In this document: piece after piece, positions 1-8,900 of the stretch
How the letters are laid out: every line of letters begins with the position of its first letter
Position numbering within the stretch: the stretch's first letter is position 1
NCBI GenBank assembly: GCA_030248215.1
Contig: JASANG010001695.1
Span: forward strand, 62,001-126,000
DNA length: 64,000 bases
DNA from: Enoplolaimus lenunculus
Taxonomy: Eukaryota; Nematoda; Enoplea; Enoplida; Thoracostomopsidae
Reading direction: 5' to 3'
Translations under genes and position numbers: made by a program
Notes under the pieces: model-generated
Told to the model about the DNA's origin: nothing
Database searches by the model: none
Seen by the model: only the letters and a program-made list of their open reading frames with translations

Positions 1-194
1 TGGTACGTGTATGGACCCCCTCCAAATGATTTTAGAACGCCAATCTAAATGCATGTTTGGACATTAACCAAAATATTCCGTAATGCAGGGTTCACATTAG
101 TACATTTTATGACGTCATCGGGCAGGGCATGCAGCGTAGTTCAGCAACGGTCAGAAAGATTTAGGCTATGCGTTGGTCCAATGCAACGAAGCCG

Positions 195-285
195 TATACG
201 ACCTCACCATTTTATCACAAACAAATTTCTGTCACAGGGGAGTACACACCTGGCAACCCTTTGGATCCGCCAGTGTCTGTTTTAG
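195..285. repeat. Family G MITE fragment
   Basis: Matches the 3' half of the G family seen elsewhere: a 'ccattttatcacaaa' motif, a short G-rich stretch, then ggatccgccagtg. Only one end is recognisable. Confidence 0.4.
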
Positions 286-830
286 CAGCGTATACATGAG
301 AAAAATATGGATATATATATCCGCTTCCGAAATTCTGGAAATATAACAAGACACGCCCTTTCAACAAGCTTTAGCTAAGGTTTTATCATATTAATTACAG
401 GGGACGAACCGTTCCCATGCTTAAATGGCTGGCTTTTCAAAAGTTGTTTCACATGAGATTTATACCGTTCCGACAATGAAATCCTGGCTATGTCCCTGTA
501 ACGTTGGTTCAAATATAGTCTGACATGACATATGAATGCGATTTGCGTTAATCATAAGTGCCAAAATAGGTCTAAAATAATGGAAAACCCACGGAAGCTG
601 AAACTTTAAATTGGTCTGCGACAATTTTTACCAGATGCAGGCATGACCGAATTTCAGTGATACGCTTTTAAGTTTGTTGGCGCTCATACAAAGGCTCAAA
701 CTTAGGTGAAGGAATATGTTTAGGCTTTTTTGGCAATTCTTTTTGTTAGCCTAACTTAAAGCTAAAATAGGATGGAATTAACAAGAGCTTTCATGATGAT
801 TGTGCAATTCATATTGCTGTTACACTGTAA
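286..830. other. No feature recognised
   Basis: AT-rich sequence without a convincing exon, RNA gene or inverted-repeat element. Confidence 0.5.
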
Positions 831-1055
831 ACTCCATTGAATTGATTTTAGTTCAGAATGAGTTGAATAACTAAGTCTGAATTAAGTCTTCCAGAAATTC
901 AAATTCTGAATCGATCATTCTGAATTATTGAACTCACACGCAATTAAACCAGCTTAAAGTGAGTAAATGTTTACTGTTACTAACAAAGAAATAGCCAGAA
1001 ATGACTAATTTGTTCTCTGAGTAGATTAATCAACTCACAGTGAATTTACAGTGTA
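831..1055. repeat. Family E MITE
   Basis: Begins tacactgtaaactccattg and ends gaatttacagtgta, so the termini are inverted repeats. The interior is AT-rich with repeated gagttga/tcaactc. TA at both edges and CACTG ends resemble Tc1/mariner-type MITEs. Confidence 0.7.
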
Positions 1056-1060
1056 TATTT

Positions 1061-1404
1061 CGTAGGCCAATCTGCTAATCAGGTCAATTACTAATCGGCC
1101 TTGACCAATCTGTTATTCTGAGCAAATAGCAGTTTGGCCTAGGCCAAATAGCGATTGAGAGATGCAGCAAAACAATAATGATGTAATACTAACGCTGATT
1201 GGTTACCGACGACACGGCGTCTTTTCAAATAATCAAAACTGATTGGCCTATTAGTTTAATAGCAGTTTATCCTAGGCGAAACTGATAGCAGTTTATCTTA
1301 GGCGAAACTGCTAGCAGTTTATCCTAGGTGAAACTGCTATTACTCAAAACAGCAGAATGACCTAGGCCAATTGGTAATTGGCCTGAATAACAGATTGGCC
1401 TACG
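1061..1404. repeat. Inverted-repeat element with tandem core
   Basis: The 14-bp ends CGTAGGCCAATCTG and CAGATTGGCCTACG are exact inverted repeats. The interior is rich in cctagg and ggccaat motifs. At about 1261-1338 it holds three 26-bp tandem units starting tagcagtttatc. Looks like a non-autonomous DNA transposon; family not recognised. Confidence 0.65.
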
Positions 1405-2188
1405 ACATATATATTGATAAGCAGCGTAAGCACTGACTAGCTAAATTATAATTATACCATTGATACTTACTAGGCAAATATTGTGTTTTATTGACGAAAA
1501 TTCGCATATATAAGCATTGGAACGAATGGAAAAACAGCGATAGAATAGGGAATAAGCTTGAAACATAAAGGACTGAAACTGTTTGCCTGATACAAACGGA
1601 AATAAATGGAACCAAGAAACAAACGTTAATTGAAGCAAATAGGTGCAGTACTGTAGCAGAGTGCGATTTCCATATTTTAACGTATTGTCATTTCTGAAAT
1701 GTTACAAAGTTAATTGCTCGTTAATTACTTGGGCCTCATGTAAAGATCAGGGGTGAAACGTTCATCTATGAGAGTGAAATAGAGTTCCAAGCGTTAACTT
1801 TACACTAATTTCATTGCTTAGACTTAGGCTTAGATATACGCTCAAATTTTACGCTTATAGACTTTTAGGAATATGCTTAGACTACTGCTACGGCCCTATG
1901 CTACACGTTGGCGACCACTAGAAAATTAAATTAAATATATTGTCGATGCAAGCGTTACGGGTTTATATTAAAATGGCCTTTGCGATCTGTGCAAAACTGT
2001 ACAAATGAAGATAAAGGGGTGAACTGTCAAAATAGGCCCAAACTGCATTAACTGCGTATAAAACGTATTTATTACTTTTAATAACGGTGGGTGAATCGTC
2101 AAAATCGACTTCATTTTACATTGTAAGCATGTAAGACATGTTTGTCCCGATGTATATGCAATATATGCAATGCACATTGTGTAGTATG
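1405..2188. other. Unassigned AT-rich DNA with A/B MITE remnant
   Basis: No gene seen. Positions 1815-1915 hold a degenerate A/B core and end (cttaggcttag, ggaatatgcttag, ctactgctacggccc). Confidence 0.45.
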
Positions 2189-2611
2189 CTACTCTAGTGA
2201 CCCGAATAAGAGGGGTTCCCCATTTTGAGTACCAATCAATAGGAGTCCGTATCCCTAACAAGAGTCAGTAAGCGGATAGAGTCCCTAAATTCTAATTAGA
2301 GTCCATAAATGTCAATTATTCCTAATTGTAGCGCATAAACGATTCCAGGACCAAATAAAGTTGAGTTCGAAACTTTAAAGCGTTCTTAAGTTTTGAAAGT
2401 AGATAACCTAGCATTTTCGCTCAAGCTTTTGACGCATGGTAAATAACGTTTAATTCAACGGATAGTTGCAATACCGGATATATATCAGTAGGGAAGGGTA
2501 GAGGAGTGCGGGTTTGAAAATATATAACAGTCCGTAACCGAATAACAGGGGGCGTACCGCCTGTAGAGGCCAAATAAATATCAGTCCCCTTTTATTCGGG
2601 TCCATACAGTA
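2189..2611. repeat. Family C MITE (Tc1/mariner-like ends)
   Basis: Starts tactctagtgacccgaataa and ends ttattcgggtccatacagta, an inverted pair with terminal TA. Other copies lie at 15402, 17055, 31231 and 55630. The interior repeatedly carries aataacagggg and ttgagttcgaaactttaaag. Confidence 0.75.
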
Positions 2612-2663
2612 GCCGGCAGTATACAGTCGACATATAGTCGACGATAGAAGCAGTTGGACAGGT

Positions 2664-2740
2664 AGGCTGCGTGACGCAGTGGTCCAGCGATTGCCTCGAA
2701 GTCCTTGACCGGTAGTACGATCCCCGTTCTGCAGGCCCGT
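2664..2740 (+). repeat. tRNA-derived SINE head (candidate)
   Basis: An A-box-like TGACGCAGTGG (2672-2682) is followed about 30 bp later by a B-box-like GGTAGTACGATCCCC (2711-2725; consensus GGTTCGANTCC). The outermost bases GGCTGC and GCAGGCC could nearly pair. This arrangement fits an RNA polymerase III promoter of tRNA origin. Cloverleaf arms are too imperfect for a functional tRNA. Confidence 0.4.
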
Positions 2741-3116
2741 TTTTCCGGCTGTGTTGTCAGAAATCCTGGTTCCTACCTAGACTGACATACATCATCGTGA
2801 TTTGTGCAATTTAGGATTTCGTTTCAGCAATTGCGTTTATTCGCTAAACTCTTAAAAAACTGACTGATTTTTCGGGTTTTAACTTTTAACAGAAAACTTT
2901 AAGTTTTTCTCATTTCGTTGAAATCAAGCATTTAATATACAATTTTGCACATTTTATATATTTAAAGCAAGAAATTTGTTTCATTTTACACTATTTTCAT
3001 TACGTTACCGTTGGTTCGAGTTGCACACACAATGTCCAAAGTTTACTGTACTGTATATGTAAAAGTCGTGAGAAGATTAATTTTGTATATTGTCAGTCCG
3101 CTGTTTGGTTTGATAG
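2741..3116. other. No feature recognised
   Basis: AT-rich; could include the body of the adjacent SINE-like element, but no second copy was found in the window. Confidence 0.4.
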
Positions 3117-3327
3117 TACACTGCAAAATATGGTGAGTCAAATTGATTCTCTTTGAAATAGGCTCTACGGGACATCACAAATTGAGTCAAATTCGACTTC
3201 GTTAGAGTCAAATTCGACTCACTGAGTCGCACGTTTGACTCTGGCGGATTCGAATTTGACTCAGTTTGTGTAGTCCCGTAAAGCCTATTTCGGATAGATT
3301 AAATTTGACTCACAATTTTTTACAGTA
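3117..3327. repeat. Family D MITE
   Basis: Starts tacactgcaaaatatggtga and ends gactcacaattttttacagta. Inside are several gagtcaaattcgactc blocks, making the whole element fold back on itself. Terminal TA suggests Tc1/mariner-type mobilisation. Confidence 0.75.
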
Positions 3328-3627
3328 TGGGTACTAGACCAATTGAATATATATGCATAGCTAGGCTAATCCTCAGCTATAGGCAAAGGATTAGATATAT
3401 ATAATTTTGCAAATTCAATGCCCGGATTTTTAATTTGTCGTTATTTTATTATGCTGGTTCAGCCAGATGCGAAATCTATACACAAACATTCGTGTGCCGA
3501 TGTGAAAATTCAAATATTTCAGAGCAGAAGCAAAGTAAATGGCCTGAACCAACTGTTTTTAGGCAAGTTTCAAGCGTACGTGGTTTTTTAACTCATCTGT
3601 GACCGTACCCTGTTGTTTTTTAATATT

Positions 3628-3871
3628 TCACAGTCCAACGAGTTGATTAATTTACTCAGAGAGATGATTAGTTATTTCTGATTATTTCTGAGTTAAATAA
3701 TAGTAAATATTAACTCACTCTGAGGCTGATTTAATTCCGAGTTAGTTGATTAATTAAAGTCAGAAAGCGTTCAACCAATTCAGAGACTCGAAAGACCTAA
3801 TTCAGAGCTCAGGCATCTGAGTGAATGCAACTCATTCTAGGTTAAAATAAACTCACTACAATTTACAGTAA
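3628..3871. repeat. Family E MITE
   Basis: Diverged copy: ttcacagtccaacgagttga at one end and actacaatttacagta at the other, with the family's AT-rich interior. Confidence 0.6.
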
Positions 3872-4007
3872 ACAGCAATAACACCAAACAATTCAGAATG
3901 TTTAAATTGTTGTATGTTTGAAAATTTTTTGAATGACTTTGTTTCACTGAACGCAATAATCTTCTAACCATCTAGAAGTGGCTACACCACCTACAGGTAT
4001 AAATGAT

Positions 4008-4294
4008 CTCAATGGTGGATCCAAAAATTTTCTAAAGGGGGCTTACGCTGTGAATTTCATTGAGTTGATTTCAACTCAGAATGAGTTGAACCCACTCAGA
4101 AGCTTGAGCTATGAATTAGGTCTTTCGCAACTCAGCATTCTGAATTGATTGGACTCATTCTGAGTTAATCAACTCATTCGGAATTAAATCAACTCAGTGG
4201 GAGCTACTATTTACTGTTATCAACTCAGAAATACCAGAAATAACATTCTCTCTCTGAGTTGATTAATCAGCTCATCGGAATTTAAAGTGAGCGA
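4008..4294. repeat. Family E MITE beside a G fragment
   Basis: 4008-4046 is a G end (ggtggatccaaaaattttct). A family E copy follows at about 4047-4294, from gctgtgaatttcattgagtt to gctcatcggaatttaaagtg. Confidence 0.55.
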
Positions 4295-4803
4295 GATATA
4301 TAAGTTGAAAAAACTCGTAAGCAATGCTAGCGGTAATGACAAACGACGTTTTAGTCGTAAATCCTAATACAAAATCTTGATTTTATTCCCTGTTGGGGGT
4401 GCAGTCCGAGGTCGATTCCCCTTCGATCCACCAATAGATAGTTCAAAATTTGTTTTTCAGTTCGTTCAACGTTGCTCCAGGATACAAAGTGTTAGCGCAC
4501 ACAAATTGAAAGAAATCTTTTGAAATTTCAAAGAGCACACTTCTACAATGTTTACCTTCAATATTGGTTAATGCAGCGACAGATTAAAGGGAGTGCCCAA
4601 GGGCTCGAGCCCCGGGCCTATCACCACCTTAGTCGGCCCTGTGTGAATAGCTTATCTGTCACGCCATCCCGGACCTCCTACCGCCTAAATCCGGCCCTGG
4701 GCCAATGTATAACTGAAAGGCTACCAACCCGAACGATAGAAAACGAATACATTCAAAATTACAGGAGTGTAAAAATTTATTGGTACTCCTGGATATTGTA
4801 TTT

Positions 4804-5060
4804 CCACACTGTAAATTCCAGTGAATTGGTTAATCGACTCAGCTAGAGAGTTAGTTATTTCTGAGTTAATAACAGTTAACATTAACTCATTCTGAGTTGA
4901 ATTGATTCTCACTCTGAGTTACGTTTATTACGGATAAGTTGAATAATTAATTCAGAGTAAATTTTATTGACTCAGAATTCTGAGTTCTGAAAGTCTTAAC
5001 TCAGACTGAGTGATTCAACTCATTCTGAGTTAAAATCAACTCACTGGGATTTACAGTGCA
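4804..5060. repeat. Family E MITE
   Basis: The best-preserved E copy: cacactgtaaattccagtga to ctcactgggatttacagtg, clear inverted termini. Confidence 0.75.
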
Positions 5061-5562
5061 GCTTCAGTTCGGTGACCATTAACTCATACATGGGTCTATG
5101 ACTCTTATCATTTGCAGGCGATAACAGTAACCGATCCATAATTTCCCGGTGAGTGAAAATACCGTTTTGTGTTCCGCAATTTAATTGGTTTAAAGAGCGT
5201 TGTTAGCAAGTTTGATATATGTTAGGATTGATCGTTTGAGCCAAAGGCGTCGAAATTCGAATGCTTATTGTATATCCGCGGCATAGTTTGATGCTATTTG
5301 ATTACAGCACACATTGTAAGGTTAAACGAGGGGAGTATATCCTCAATACCCCCTGGTTTCGCTATTGGAAGATTCCTTTCAATACAAAACAGAGGTTCAA
5401 CTGGTAGCTACACTTTCGCTGGTTACTTGAAAATACTCATTATAATGCGTCGTTCACAATAATTTTCACCCGCAGTATATCAGAAACAGCGCATGGTAGA
5501 ATTAAACAAGCGACAAAATTATAACTAAAAGCCCCCCATGCAACACATGCGATTATTCGATT
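5061..5562. other. Region downstream of the innexin stop
   Basis: No second gene recognised. Because the innexin runs on the minus strand, this interval would hold its 3' UTR or, if the donor at the end of exon 5 is used, the next intron. No clear polyadenylation signal was identified. Confidence 0.35.
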
Positions 5563-5986
5563 TCACTTACGTCTACTGCTCTTCGACCGTGGTTTTGTCG
5601 GTTCACCAAAACCAATCGCGCCCATACCCGCGGCACCTGACGCGCCTTGCCCATGTGGACCACCGCCACCCCATCCTTTACCGCCCTGGCCATCACGGCC
5701 GCCTCCAGACGGCGAGCCAGCGCCACCCTCGCCCATTTCGATCGGGCTCCGTCGGACAGAGTCATGGAAATGATGCCAGAGCGCTATAATTAAATCAGTG
5801 ACCATAATATCACCTGCGTGAGCGGATATCATACGTAAACAGAATACACCGTCGTATCCGAGGAATTTCATGACAAACTTTTTCACTGATTGCCTGTCGG
5901 TGATCATTTCGGACGCACGCAAATAGCGACGGACGAATTTTTCACGCGATGATGGCACAGCGCACAAAACGAACCAGTGGACAAGA
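5563..5986 (-). CDS. unc-7-like: Innexin exon 5 (TM4 end, cytoplasmic tail)
   Basis: The acceptor is a T-rich tract ending ttttttcag at 5987-5988; the first base completes a Ser codon begun in exon 4. It encodes residues 295-435: the end of TM4, [10 protein letters not shown], the conserved helix [24 protein letters not shown], then a Gly-rich tail and a basic end. The frame stops at a TGA at 5563. The stop overlaps a near-perfect donor (C|GTAAGTG after 5571), so an alternative C-terminus encoded further downstream is possible. Confidence 0.9.
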
Positions 5987-8900
5987 CTGAAAAAATACAT
6001 AGCTAGGCTGGTTTTTTGTTATTTTAACCGAAAGGCTAAGCCTATTTATAAACCTATTATCCTCAGCGTAATCCGCTCGGATTTTTCACGTCATGACGGC
6101 GTAGCGCTCAAAACGAACCAGGACAAGACTGATAAATTACATAGCTATTAGCTATGCCGGTCATTGCTGTGATGTTGACGAGTCGTCTAAACCTACTCCT
6201 AAACCTATGTTTAAGCGTAAACTACTATTTTTCGCGTTAAATGACATAGCTAGTTTAATCTCTAAGTTAAAACTGAAATGCCCCACATACCTATTTTGGC
6301 TAAATTTCTTAGCATTACTTTGTTTACAACATTTTCTTAGACCAGAAAAAATGATTGTTCTGTGAAAAGAAAATTTGCATGCAGACTGCTGTTTATTCGC
6401 TAACATTTGTGCATTGGGCAAAGCCGGCTGACCAGTTAATGTTATTTCAGCGACATAGGGCTTAGAAGTAGGAAACAGTTTAAGCGCCAAACGTACATTT
6501 GAGATTTCAGTCCATATTTTAGGAACTTTTTTCAGTTGGCAACACGAGAAACCCCCTTTCGAAATTTTTATGTCACGCAGCTCGTTTCCAAAATTGTGGC
6601 TATGATCTTCATGTGTAATATTTACATTAAGCCTAAGCCTAAACATGGCCTTACGATTGATCCGAAGCATAAAACAAAGCCATAGTTAACTCTTGCTATA
6701 ACTAAAGAAATATTTTAGGTTAACATCAAACAGACAACCAGCCTAACGTTTGATTAATTAGAAAGTGGATGATCAAAATATTGGAAACGGAAAACGAATA
6801 AAAGTTTCAAAGATGTTTTATTTTTTGCCAACACAATTGAGACACGCAAATATCCAACGGTATTTCTAAAATTTTACAGAAAACATCGCATATGCACCGA
6901 CCGCATTTTTTGAAATTTTGGATAAATTTTGTAGTTTTTATTTCATTTCAAACAATTGCAACGTATTTGTAATGAAAAATTGTGAGATATGTTGACTTGA
7001 TTGATAACTAATTTTTGAGCATAAAAATAACAGAGATTCACTGTATTTCTGTCACGAAAACGGACATTAATTTTCACCGGAATGGAATATTCGATTACAC
7101 CCTGGTGCAGGCACTAGGCTCCCCTAAATTTTTAGAGAGATCAGTAAAAGGCACGTTGTACATGCTTTTAAATATTACCTAATTTATTTTAGACTGGTCA
7201 AAACTACATGTCATTATACCCACCCGAAATGAAATACTGCGTATTTGGCAGACAAAGATTTCGAGTAAACACCGTACCTGTTTTAAGCTTAGGCTTCGAC
7301 TTGTGCCCAGCATAGGCTTAGTTTTTAGCTTTTGTTTTCGCTGAAATTTAGGCTTAGGCTTATATTTTACCAACACCCGTCAAAGTATTAACATTTCCCT
7401 GGACCCGAATGGCAGCGACTTACCTAAAGGCAGTTTAGGCTTAGGCTTATACTTTACCTACACCCATCACAGTATTAACATTGGCCCTGGACCTCAATGG
7501 CAGCGACTTACCTAAAGGCAGTGATTCCAGCGACCAGAAAGAACCAGAACCATAGAAATAGGAAAATTTTTTCATTGAACATATTAATCATCAGAACACA
7601 CTGGACCGTATGATGATGTACGTTGCCGAGAACACGTACTTCAAAGTCACACATTGTTACTCGTGGAAAGTTGCCAGATTCCTTCCATTCACGGCCCAGC
7701 ATAATATCGTACAATATATGAAATCCGTACAATAGATTACGTGTCCCCAGAAATGAATTTAGCACTAAAATTTGGCCGAGACAGTTCAGTGTGTACAGCG
7801 TTTTAATGAATAAATACAAAAATGTCACGTATGAACCGCAATAGCGACCGCAAAGTAGAATATCTTTTTCTTTACCGCCGACTTCACGTTGAACCTGAAT
7901 TTTATAAATCAAATATTGTTAATTTCATAATATATGTCGTAGGACAATCTGCTATTCAGACTGTAATTATCAATCGATCGAGCGCTATGGGCTATTTCAA
8001 GCAGAGATGTAAGTGGTTTTGCAAACAAGTGGGTAGACAATTTTTTACAGTAGCATAGACAGTATAACGTGGACGACCCAATATAACAAGCGGGTCCGCA
8101 GCCAGAAGTGGTGCTGAGCGCTTGGAACAATTTCGTTTTCCTAGAAAATTTTCAACCTTGCTTGCAAATCATCAAAAAACCATATGTACGCCTGCTGAAA
8201 AATGTTTACCCCCTCTAGCAAGGTTACGGACCTCATACAAGAGTATGCCAACGAGTACATTCCGTGTGCCCAGGAATGTATTTACCGAGCGCGTGTTGCG
8301 TTTTGCGGCCATCGTCAGCTCCTCATTTATGTAGCGGGTAAAAACCTCCACTAATTTAATTGAGTTAAGTCGATTTTGCTTAGAACTATTACAGACATCG
8401 ACCCCTTCCATAAAAGTGAGGTGAAGAATGGCCAAAATCAACGCACGCTGGTACTTTTTGTACCACACAAGTGTGCTACGTTGCGCACTCTTGTATGAAT
8501 AGTCATCATCCACTCTTGATACAATCACGAGAGGATAATTGCTATTAACAAGAGTGTGCTACTGGGCACATTCTGTGTGGAAAAAAATGTACTCGGCACG
8601 CGTTGCGCTCTTGGCCAACTTCCTCCCTTTATTTAGAGAGGGTACAACCGGTGCAAACCATGGCACTTTATGTATTCGGCGTCAAACATGCTCACCTTAA
8701 AGTTTAATTTAGGGGTATTCATGTGATAGCGACCCCCTCTAAACACGGAAGGGGGGTCGGCCAAAAATGCAGCCCCCGGTCGTACATTTTGTACCTCACA
8801 ATTTTCGGTAGTTGCACACTCTTGTTAGAGTGATCATCCACTCTACATACAATCAAGAGTGGATGATTTAAACAAGAGTGAGTTGGGAGGTACAGTTGAC

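Noticed and set aside
4381-4440. tRNA 3'-end-like sequence ending in CCA
   Set aside because: No A box or cloverleaf; better read as a degraded family G end (ccttcgatccacc).
6161-6670. Longest single open frame (169 codons, minus strand)
   Set aside because: Lies entirely within innexin intron 4, shows no domain, and its end is built on degraded hexamer sequence. Likely chance.
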